A stretch of 10,915 nt of DNA from Deltaproteobacteria bacterium (GTDB taxonomy: Bacteria; Myxococcota; Polyangia; Polyangiales; B10-G4). This document shows positions 1 to 6,170 of this stretch, one piece after another. Positions within the stretch are counted from its first letter, which is position 1. Every line of letters begins with the position of its first letter. The notes beneath the pieces are model-generated. The model was not told the DNA's origin. It worked only from the letters and a program-made list of their open reading frames with translations, and searched no databases. The stretch is from assembly GCA_019312705.1 (NCBI GenBank), contig JAFDCW010000064.1, forward strand, positions 1 through 10,915, written 5' to 3'. The position numbers and the translations under genes were made by a program.

Positions 1-128
1 ACGAAGCGGTCCGGATGGTACTTCCGGGCGAAGCGACGGAACGCGATCTTCACCTCGTCGGTCGTCGCGCGCTGCTTGACGCCGAGGATGCGGTAGTAGT
101 CGAGGTGATCGAGCTGGTCGTCCGGCAC
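1..128 (-). CDS. J-domain (DnaJ/Hsp40-type) co-chaperone, N-terminal part only
   Basis: The first 42 codons of a J-domain protein are visible; the rest lies beyond the window edge. J proteins bind Hsp70 and stimulate its ATP hydrolysis, delivering clients in the cytoplasm. The translation shows the expected helix I pattern (DYYRILGV, residues 10-17), a basic helix II (AFRRFARKY, 29-37) and the diagnostic HPD tripeptide at residues 38-40, followed by RF rather than the common KN. The start is GTG at 126-128, chosen because it directly precedes the J domain and has a GGAG Shine-Dalgarno (138-141 on the complement) 9 nt upstream, lying inside the end of the Hsp70 gene. Only CCC separates the Hsp70 stop from this GTG, so translational coupling is likely and the Hsp70 is the probable partner. 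What follows the J domain cannot be seen. Identification is sure; the full architecture is unknown. Confidence 0.88.
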   Translation of the reverse strand, partial: MPDDQLDHLDYYRILGVKQRATTDEVKIAFRRFARKYHPDRF

Positions 129-131
129 GGG

Positions 132-2591
132 TTAGCTCTCCGCCGCCTCGGCTTCTTGACGCTCTCGCATGCCTCGGAGCTCTTCGTCGTCGTAGCCGCC
201 TACCAGGTTGATGCGAATCTTCTGGAGCTGGCCGGTGGCCTCGTCGGTCGCGTTCACGTCGAGGGTGCCGTCGGCGTCGAGCATGAAGGTGACCTGGATG
301 CTCACCTTGCCCCGCGCCCCCGCGGGCAAGCCCGAGAGCTCGACTTCGCCGAGGTTCTGATTTTCCCCGAAGACCCGCGACTCTCCCTGGCAGACGGCGA
401 TGTCTACCGTTTCTTGGTCGTCCCGGGCGGTGCTGAACATGCGGGTTTGCTCGATGGGGATCGGCGTGTTTTCACGGATGACCCACTCGCAGTAGCCGCC
501 AGCGGTCTGAATGCCGAGAGAGAACGGCGTGACATCCATCAGGGTAGGGGGCGCCGACCCGGGCATCGGGATCACCGAGGCCCCTTCGGTCGGGTTGACG
601 AACTCGTCGCCCCCGAAGATCGGCGGCAGGCCGCCTACGTCGATCTCGCTGGAGTCGAAGAGATCGGTGCTACTGAGGCGGCTCTGGGGCGGATCGCCGG
701 CAATGGTCGCCGCCGCCGCCGCCGCTGCAAGAGCGACCGGGGCGTTCATGGCCCCGGCATTTGCGGCCGGGGGGCTGGGCAAGTCCGGGGAGTCGGGGGC
801 CAGAGCCGCCGACGGCCCCGGGGGCACGCTTACTAGGTCTTCGAGATCGTCGAAGTCTTCGCCGTCGACGTCAACTTCGAGAATGAGCAGTTCGTCTTCG
901 TCTTCGACGTCCTCGCCTTGTCCGGCTTGAGTCTCCGCCGCCGAACTCCCCGGCGTCGGGAGCACGAAGTCCTCGATATCGAGCAGCCCCGGCGCCGTAT
1001 GGCCGGCGCCCTTCGGCGGCGGGAGGTCCAGGGAGGAGATGTCGAGGTCCGGTTGGGGCAGTGCGCTTACGTCGTCCGGAGATTCCTCGCCATAGCCCAA
1101 GACGTGGAGGCTGCCCGATGGATTGAGCACCGGGGGGCCCGGGCGCACGCTGGGCGAGCCGCTGAAGAGGGCGCTGGCGATCTCTTTCTTCGACAGAGGC
1201 CGGGAGTCGCCGGAGCTCACCTCTTCGAGCTCTTCCAAAGAGAGCGGCACGGGCGGGGAGGAGAGGGCCTCCGGCGCGGGGGAAGGCGTCGGCTGCGGGC
1301 CCGTCGTCGGAGGCCCCTGGGCCCCGTAGTTCTGCGGGGCGAAGGCCGGCTGGTCGGGACGCCCTGCCCGGGCCGCGTTCTGCATGGCTCTGACTTCGGC
1401 GATCTTCTTTGCGCTTGGGAAGACGGTGATCGTCTTGCGCGGGCGGCTGTTCGACAGTGCGTAGCCCTGGACCGAAGCGCCGAGGGCCACGACCAGGTCG
1501 GGGTCGATGTCGACTCGAGGCTCTTTTCCGAAGAACGCGGTGACGCGTGAGCGAACGAGAGGAATGCGGGTCGTCCCTCCAACGAGTACGACGGTGTCGA
1601 TGTCGTCGACCTCTATCCCCGCCTTCTTCATCGCTTCGGCGGTCACCTCCATGGCCCGGTCGATGAGCGGCGTGACGCGGTCTTCGAGCTGTTTGCGCGT
1701 CATCCGGTACGCCAGGGGCAGCTTGTTGCCCTCTTCGTCGACCATGACCTCCTCGAGATTCGCGGTGCAATCTTCCTGAAACGAGAGCTGGCACTTCACC
1801 CATTCGGCCGCGGCCCGGAGGCGCTCGAAAGCCTGCCGGTCACCGCGCGGGTCGACGCCAGTGTCCCGCTCGAAGGCGAAGGCCATCTCCTCGGTGACGA
1901 GCAAGTCGAGGTCGTCGCCACCGAGGAAGGTATCGCCGGCGGTGGTCACGACCTCGAAGATGTCTCCATCGAGCTCGAGGACCGTCATGTCGAAGGTGCC
2001 GCCGCCAAAATCGAAGACCGCCACGCGCTCCGCGCCTTCGGCGCCGCACCCGTAGGCGATCGCCGCGGCCGTCGGTTCGTTGAGGATGCGCACGACATCG
2101 AGGCCCGCGACCGTGCCTGCGGCTTTGGTCGCGCTGCGTTGCAGCTCGTTGAAGTTTGCCGGCACGGTGATCACGACCCGGCGACACTCACGGTCGAGAA
2201 CCTGTTCGGCGATGCGCCGGCATTCTCGGAGGACAAACGCACTGATCTCCGCGAGGGCCCAAGTCTCGTCTCGGGCCACGACCCGGACGCCGCCGTTGTC
2301 CGCCTGGATGATGTCGAATGCGAAGCGCTCCTTGGCTCGGCGAACCTCCTCGCTATCGAAGGGGCGACCGATCAGTCGCTTCATCGCATAGACGGTATTC
2401 TCGGCGTCGCTCAGCCGGCGCTCCCGCGCCAGATCGCCGACGAGGACTTCGCCCGGGGGAAAGGAGACGACCGAAGGGATCAGGCGCTTGCCGTCGACGT
2501 CGCTCAGCACCTGGGCGTGGCCGCTATCCGCTACAGCCACGACCGAGTTCGTGGTTCCCAGATCAATCCCTAGGACAACGTCGTCAGCCAT
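132..2591 (-). CDS. Divergent Hsp70 (DnaK-family) chaperone with a ~300-residue interdomain insert and no lid
   Basis: An 819-residue Hsp70-family ATPase. The nucleotide-binding domain (about 1-380) is intact: phosphate-1 loop GIDLGTTNS (8-16), catalytic Lys71 in MKRLIG, NEPTAAAIAYG (171-181), phosphate-2 loop DFGGGTFD with Thr199, and adenosine motif VLVGGTTRIP (335-344). The substrate-binding beta domain is recognisable from MDVTPFSLGIQT (about 685-696) to INLVGG (about 799). Between them, where DnaK has a linker of roughly ten residues, lie about 300 residues rich in Pro, Ser, Ala and acid: an acidic stretch (560-586), seven consecutive Ala (622-628), and a twice-used DIxx[LF]xLPxP motif (517-526, 538-547). 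After the beta domain only about 20 residues remain, so the helical lid is essentially missing. I expect ATP binding to be retained but allostery and client handling to differ from housekeeping DnaK. It sits between the upstream lipoprotein gene (51 nt away) and the J-protein gene (3 nt). No strong Shine-Dalgarno is seen before the ATG. This is a paralogue, not dnaK itself. Confidence 0.93.
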   Translation of the reverse strand: MADDVVLGIDLGTTNSVVAVADSGHAQVLSDVDGKRLIPSVVSFPPGEVLVGDLARERRLSDAENTVYAMKRLIGRPFDSEEVRRAKERFAFDIIQADNGGVRVVARDETWALAEISAFVLRECRRIAEQVLDRECRRVVITVPANFNELQRSATKAAGTVAGLDVVRILNEPTAAAIAYGCGAEGAERVAVFDFGGGTFDMTVLELDGDIFEVVTTAGDTFLGGDDLDLLVTEEMAFAFERDTGVDPRGDRQAFERLRAAAEWVKCQLSFQEDCTANLEEVMVDEEGNKLPLAYRMTRKQLEDRVTPLIDRAMEVTAEAMKKAGIEVDDIDTVVLVGGTTRIPLVRSRVTAFFGKEPRVDIDPDLVVALGASVQGYALSNSRPRKTITVFPSAKKIAEVRAMQNAARAGRPDQPAFAPQNYGAQGPPTTGPQPTPSPAPEALSSPPVPLSLEELEEVSSGDSRPLSKKEIASALFSGSPSVRPGPPVLNPSGSLHVLGYGEESPDDVSALPQPDLDISSLDLPPPKGAGHTAPGLLDIEDFVLPTPGSSAAETQAGQGEDVEDEDELLILEVDVDGEDFDDLEDLVSVPPGPSAALAPDSPDLPSPPAANAGAMNAPVALAAAAAAATIAGDPPQSRLSSTDLFDSSEIDVGGLPPIFGGDEFVNPTEGASVIPMPGSAPPTLMDVTPFSLGIQTAGGYCEWVIRENTPIPIEQTRMFSTARDDQETVDIAVCQGESRVFGENQNLGEVELSGLPAGARGKVSIQVTFMLDADGTLDVNATDEATGQLQKIRINLVGGYDDEELRGMRERQEAEAAES
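543..1451 (-). other. Low-complexity insert replacing the Hsp70 interdomain linker
   Basis: This part of the Hsp70 gene encodes residues about 381-683, between the end of the ATPase domain (ALGASVQGYALS) and the re-entry into Hsp70 homology at LMDVTPFSLGI. It begins basic (NSRPRKTITVFPSAKK), becomes Pro/Gln/Gly-rich, has one probable short helix (LSLEELEEV to IASALF, 450-476), then an acidic run, then an Ala-rich hydrophobic stretch (613-632). It stays in frame throughout with no stop, and codon use looks like the flanks, so it is not an insertion sequence or a frameshift artefact. Confidence 0.8.
708..728 (-). repeat. GCG/GCC triplet run encoding seven alanines
   Basis: Six GCG codons and one GCA in a row (read on the minus strand) encode Ala622-Ala628 of the Hsp70 insert. 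Such triplet runs can change length by slippage without breaking the frame. Confidence 0.8.
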
Positions 2592-2604
2592 CGCGTCGAG
2601 CTTA

Positions 2605-2638
2605 GATCAAGCGTCGCCCGGTGCGTGAGGATTTGATC
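2605..2638. other. Weak inverted repeat in the lipoprotein-Hsp70 gap
   Basis: GATCAA at 2605-2610 and TTGATC at 2633-2638 form 6-bp arms around a 22-base spacer in the 51-base gap between the lipoprotein stop and the Hsp70 start. There is no T tract, so it is not a standard terminator. It could be an operator or chance. Confidence 0.25.
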
Positions 2639-2642
2639 CGCG

Positions 2643-4391
2643 TCAGGAGCCGCCGCGGCGGAAGACCTGGTAGAAATACCGACCCGAGCCTCCCGCGGCA
2701 CCGACCTCGATGCGATAGCGGCCGTTCTCGGTGGGGCAGTGTCGGACCGAGGGGAAAGCCGACCGGGTGCTGTCCCGGGCGATCTGGTTGTTTCCTTGGG
2801 AGAGGGTGAGATCGACGTTGTTGAAGCCGTCGCCCCCCACCGCGAGGACCGCGTAGCACTGGCCACCTTCGAGCTCGATGTTGTGTCGTGCGTTGGCTCC
2901 CTCGCGGCGGATGTTTCCCTGGCCGGGAGCGGTTTCGAGGTCGGGCTCGTAGTTCTGCGTTGCCAGGAGCGAGGTGACCTCGCCGAGGCGCACGTAGATG
3001 AGACCCGCGAGGCCGAAGGGGCCTCGGGTGCCTCGGGGCCATCGATAGGGTGCGTAGTAGAAGTTGCCGCTGCCAGCGTTCATGCCGACGGTCATCGTGT
3101 ACTGCCCGCTTTGCTCGGGGCAGACGCGCACGACGGGTCGCGCGTCGACCTCGACGTCCTGGTCCATGGTCACGCCGGAGCTGTCCTTCAAGACGAGGTC
3201 GAGGTTGCGAACGCTGTTGTCTCCGACGCCGAGGATCGCGTAGCACTTGCCACCCTCGAGATCGACCGAGAAGTCCCGGCTCCGTCCTTCGCCGAGCTCT
3301 CCCCGCGTACTGTTGCCGTGGGGCAGGTAGCCCCGGGCGCGCATGTCCGAGTCGAGGAGGCGGAAGTTCTCGTCGAGGCCGACGCCCGCCGTCGACGTCG
3401 TCGCCATGACGTTCCCTGCCGGCGGCGGAGGCTGCTGGGGCTCGGGGCCCGTGGCCGTCGCGCCCTGGGGTTGCTGGAGGTAGCCCACCGTGAAGACGGG
3501 TCCGGCGCCGGCGTAGAGGCGCATGCGAAGCTGGTACGTGCCGGTTTGATCCGGACAGAAGCGGACGAGGGCGTCGACGGACGGGGTCACGTCCCGGGCT
3601 AACTCGTTGCCCTGGCCGTCCACGAGGAAGACGTCGCTGTCACGGATCCCTGGGCCGCCGAGGCTGGCGAACGCGTAGCACGAGCCGCCCTGGAGATTTA
3701 GCTGAGTCATCGAGTCGTCGGGATTCGCGAACTGCTCTCCGTGGGGCTCGGCGACACGCTGGAAGCCCTCGGCGCTGAGGGTCTGGTCGAGCTGCTCGAG
3801 GCGCCCGGCGGTGGTCGGGTCGAGCTGGGCAGCCTGCCGGCCTCCCCCGGCGGCGGCTCCCGTGTAGAACGCCTGGAGGTTCGGCTGTGACGCGGGTGTG
3901 CCTTGGTAGACCGCGTAGTAGTACTCGCCGCCGCCGGACACCATCTGGAGCCGGGCGACATGGCGCCCCGTCGTCGCCGGGCACACCGTGGCCCAGGGTC
4001 GCGCGTCGGGTTCGACGTTGTACGCGACCGTCTGACCCTGGGCGTCGCTCACGACGAGGTTCAGGTCGGACGATGCCGCCGCGATCGCCACGATCGTGTA
4101 GCAAGTGTTCGGCTGCGGATCGATGGCGTAGCCGATGACGGCGTTCACCGGCAGGTTGGCGTTGTGCATCGCCGCCTGGGTACGGTTGTAGCCGAGGCCG
4201 CCCAGGTAGGCTTCGACCTGCTCGAGGGCCTGCCGGGGTTCGGCGCTCACGTTGGCGGGGCCCTGGGAGCCCCCCCCGGTGTTGAGGTTGGTCTCGCGAT
4301 TGACGGGACGTGCGCGGCGCACACACCCACTCGCGGCGATCGAGGCGACGAGGGCCCCAGCAAATAAGAAAAGTCCGAGCTTCCGGTTCAT
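2643..4391 (-). CDS. Predicted lipoprotein with four PPC-like, cysteine-paired repeats
   Basis: A 582-residue predicted lipoprotein. The ATG at 4389-4391 gives a typical signal peptide (MNRKLGLFLFAGALVAS) and a lipobox ending ASGC with the lipidated Cys at residue 23; the open frame extends 20 codons further upstream, but that start would bury the signal peptide. A GGGA Shine-Dalgarno lies 6 nt upstream. The mature protein holds four diverged units starting near residues 55, 195, 339 and 467. Each has a short helical segment, then a beta-rich part with CYA/CYT, an (L/V)D(L/V)xL-like strand, a second Cys usually in CP, and G-x-Y near the end. The Cys pairs are C97/C137, C238/C279, C383/C424 and C512/C552, always 40-41 residues apart, implying one disulfide per unit. 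The beta part resembles the bacterial pre-peptidase C-terminal (PPC) fold; this is pattern-based inference. No catalytic motif is seen. It probably acts at the outer membrane or periplasm in binding or adhesion. It may lead the Hsp70-J transcript. Confidence 0.85.
   Translation of the reverse strand: MNRKLGLFLFAGALVASIAASGCVRRARPVNRETNLNTGGGSQGPANVSAEPRQALEQVEAYLGGLGYNRTQAAMHNANLPVNAVIGYAIDPQPNTCYTIVAIAAASSDLNLVVSDAQGQTVAYNVEPDARPWATVCPATTGRHVARLQMVSGGGEYYYAVYQGTPASQPNLQAFYTGAAAGGGRQAAQLDPTTAGRLEQLDQTLSAEGFQRVAEPHGEQFANPDDSMTQLNLQGGSCYAFASLGGPGIRDSDVFLVDGQGNELARDVTPSVDALVRFCPDQTGTYQLRMRLYAGAGPVFTVGYLQQPQGATATGPEPQQPPPPAGNVMATTSTAGVGLDENFRLLDSDMRARGYLPHGNSTRGELGEGRSRDFSVDLEGGKCYAILGVGDNSVRNLDLVLKDSSGVTMDQDVEVDARPVVRVCPEQSGQYTMTVGMNAGSGNFYYAPYRWPRGTRGPFGLAGLIYVRLGEVTSLLATQNYEPDLETAPGQGNIRREGANARHNIELEGGQCYAVLAVGGDGFNNVDLTLSQGNNQIARDSTRSAFPSVRHCPTENGRYRIEVGAAGGSGRYFYQVFRRGGS
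2658..4229 (-). repeat. Four protein-level tandem repeats (~130-145 codons each)
   Basis: Approximate units, in gene order: 3897-4229, 3477-3809, 3042-3377 and 2658-2993. The DNA copies are too diverged to look repeated, but the proteins align by the two Cys, the central strand (NLVVSD, DVFLVD, DLVLKD, DLTLSQ) and the ending motif TGRHVARL, TGTYQLRM, SGQYTMTV, NGRYRIEV. A Pro/Gln-rich linker separates units 2 and 3. Confidence 0.8.
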
Positions 4392-4392
4392 C

Positions 4393-4430
4393 GGGTGTCC
4401 CATCTGTGCCGGCCATTCGGGATGGCACCC
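4393..4430 (-). promoter_or_regulatory. Leader hairpin covering the lipoprotein ribosome-binding site
   Basis: GGGTG-TC-CCATC (4393-4404) pairs with GATGGCACCC (4421-4430): 10 base pairs, one 2-base bulge, 16-base loop. On the minus-strand mRNA the structure ends just before the ATG at 4391, and the GGGA Shine-Dalgarno (4398-4401) lies partly in the bulge and partly in the stem. Folding could mask the ribosome-binding site. Pairing is seen in the sequence; a regulatory role is inferred. Confidence 0.45.
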
Positions 4431-4533
4431 CCCACGGACGGGCGAGACCACCTACGGCTTCAACGCGGCGGTATGCAAGCACGGCGGCATGGCCGGACGC
4501 AACTGGCGCCGCCCCGACGCGATAAGGCTGCCC

Positions 4534-5082
4534 ATGGACGGTATTCTCGCAAGAACGCTCACCTTTTTGCTCTTCCTCGGCGCCCTGGGGGCCTCTCTCG
4601 GGCCTCGTGCGGCTCTGGCTCAGGCCGAAGATCGTGTCGCCCCTTCCCAGAACCTCTCTACAGATCCGGCCCCACCGGTCCCGGACCTGGCAATCGGCGT
4701 CGACCCCATCGCGATGGCCCTCGGCGAGTGGGGGGCCCGGGGTGAGCTCGCCGTGACACCCAGCCACGCGCTCTTTGTCTCCCCCGGCTACCGCACCGGG
4801 GCGCTATCGCCCGGAATCTCTCTGGAAATCGGCTATCACCTCTTTCCCTTGGGGGATGGCCTCGACGGGCCCTTCATCGGGCCCTCCATAGGCGTGGCGG
4901 TCTCCGTCGATTCGGCCCGAGTTTCCCTCCGCGGCGGGGCGACGGCGGGGTGGCAGGTGATCCTGGGGGCCCTCGCCCTCGGATTTTCCGCCGGCGTCGA
5001 AGCTCATCTGTTGGCGTCCCAAGGGGCCGCAGCGATCGTGGTGCCGAGGATTTCCCTTCACCTTGGATATGCCATTCGCTGA
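4534..5082 (+). CDS. Small predicted outer-membrane beta-barrel protein
   Basis: A 182-residue predicted exported protein of unknown function. From the ATG at 4534 there is a good signal peptide: Arg7, hydrophobic LTFLLFLGALGASL, and a cleavage region ALAQA near residues 27-31. The AAGG at 4524-4527 is 6 nt upstream, which supports this start over the longer open frame reaching back to 4252 inside the lipoprotein gene. After a Pro-rich linker (about 36-50) the rest alternates polar and hydrophobic residues with frequent Gly, for example GISLEIGYHLFPL, PFIGPSIGVAVSV and a last strand ISLHLGYAIR ending in an aromatic/positive tail. This suits a small 6-8 stranded outer-membrane barrel. It is divergent from the repeat lipoprotein and 59 nt before the next gene on the same strand. 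No enzymatic motif is visible. Export is fairly sure; the barrel assignment is inference. Confidence 0.7.
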   Translation: MDGILARTLTFLLFLGALGASLGPRAALAQAEDRVAPSQNLSTDPAPPVPDLAIGVDPIAMALGEWGARGELAVTPSHALFVSPGYRTGALSPGISLEIGYHLFPLGDGLDGPFIGPSIGVAVSVDSARVSLRGGATAGWQVILGALALGFSAGVEAHLLASQGAAAIVVPRISLHLGYAIR

Positions 5083-5141
5083 AGCCTAGCGCTGCGACTG
5101 AGGACGAGGACAAGCGCCGACAGGCTGCTAACCTCGCGCCC

Positions 5142-6170
5142 GTGAAGCGCTGGACGAGCGTATTGATGCTGCTGCTCCTGCCGGCCTGCGCCGCGGCGAT
5201 GCGGCCGTGTTTCTCGTCGTGCAGCGAGAGGGCCGCGCCCGCCTCGCCGGCGACGCCGGGGCCGCCGACCCTCGGCGCCGTGGTCGAGCGGTGTCGTGGG
5301 CTCAATGGCGACGACGACGCGTGCGAGTACGTCGCCCGCTTCGGCCCGGAGGACTGCAGTCAGGCCGTCCCTTGCGACCGCCTCGTCGTGCTCTTCGGGC
5401 TCAGCGCCGAGGAGTGCGGAAGCTACGGTCGGGTAATGCGCGACTATGCCGCCGAAGGCTACGTGGCTGCGTGCGTCAGCCTTTTCGAAGCATCCGATGC
5501 TGGAGCGCGGCTTCCCTACGTCGAACTCGCCGACCGGGTGGACCGGGCCCTCCTCGCGCTCACCGCCTCGGACGCCGTACGGGGGCGGTGGACGGGGCGG
5601 TTCCTCCTTTTGTCGGGAGCAGGGCCCGGCGCGACCGCCCCGATGGTGGCGATGATGCGCACCGACGTGGACGACGCCGACCATTGGCGCGGCGCCGAGG
5701 CGACGGCGGCCTGCTTTGTCGACGGTTTCTATGACCTCGCCGCCGCAGACGTCGCTCTCGGGGAGGGCTCCCGGGGCATCCCCTGTACCTTCCCCCTCAG
5801 CCACGGAGACCTCCTCGGGCGCTACTACGATCGGGCCCCGAGCGCCCACGACTGTGAAGGCGGGCGTTGCCCCTGTGGCGAGGAACACGCAGCCAGCATC
5901 GACGTCGACTCGATCGTCAGCGGAGATGCGAGCGCCATGACGGTCACGGATTACAAGCTCATCGAGTGTGGATCCGAGCTCGACCGCTGCTCCGGCGATG
6001 TCGCCCCGGCGGCGCCGATTCACGCATTCTGCGAGGCCATCGATGCCGTCCCGGGCCGCCGCTGCGTGAGTGGAGCGTTGCCTCGGGTCGAACACGCTTC
6101 GTGCATGAGCCGGGCGGTCGAACCGTGCCTAGCCTACTTCGCCGAGGTCACCCGGCGCGGAGGAGCATGA
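5142..6170 (+). CDS. Cys-rich lipoprotein, possibly a degenerate alpha/beta hydrolase
   Basis: A 342-residue predicted lipoprotein, not recognised as a named family. The GTG at 5142 gives MKRWTSVLMLLLLPAC, a signal peptide with Cys16 as likely lipidation site; Pro at -2 of the lipobox is atypical. The open frame runs upstream to 4950, overlapping the barrel gene in another frame, so that extension is unlikely. No clear Shine-Dalgarno precedes the GTG. The mature protein has about 20 Cys spread along its length, suggesting many disulfides. Residues 81-200 follow the alpha/beta-hydrolase pattern: strand LVVLFGLS, helix, GYVAACVS, then strand-turn LLLSGAGPGATAPM (155-168) where the nucleophile elbow G-x-S-x-G would be. 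Here it reads GAGPG with Gly at the nucleophile position. If the fold is right, the protein is probably a non-catalytic relative. Its 3' end overlaps the convergent FHA gene by 23 bases. Confidence 0.65.
   Translation: MKRWTSVLMLLLLPACAAAMRPCFSSCSERAAPASPATPGPPTLGAVVERCRGLNGDDDACEYVARFGPEDCSQAVPCDRLVVLFGLSAEECGSYGRVMRDYAAEGYVAACVSLFEASDAGARLPYVELADRVDRALLALTASDAVRGRWTGRFLLLSGAGPGATAPMVAMMRTDVDDADHWRGAEATAACFVDGFYDLAAADVALGEGSRGIPCTFPLSHGDLLGRYYDRAPSAHDCEGGRCPCGEEHAASIDVDSIVSGDASAMTVTDYKLIECGSELDRCSGDVAPAAPIHAFCEAIDAVPGRRCVSGALPRVEHASCMSRAVEPCLAYFAEVTRRGGA

Noticed and set aside
2739..3602. A 287-codon plus-strand open frame opposite the repeat lipoprotein
   Set aside because: The minus-strand frame shows four homologous repeats and a lipobox, which cannot be chance.
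4252..4533. N-terminal extension of the outer-membrane barrel protein
   Set aside because: It overlaps the start of the divergent lipoprotein gene, reads as Arg-rich noise and would bury a clear signal peptide preceded by a Shine-Dalgarno at 4524-4527.
4950..5141. N-terminal extension of the Cys-rich lipoprotein
   Set aside because: It overlaps the barrel gene out of frame and would place the lipoprotein signal 64 residues inside the protein.
5058..6095. A 345-codon minus-strand open frame opposite the Cys-rich lipoprotein
   Set aside because: No signal peptide or domain; the plus-strand frame has a lipoprotein signal and patterned cysteines.
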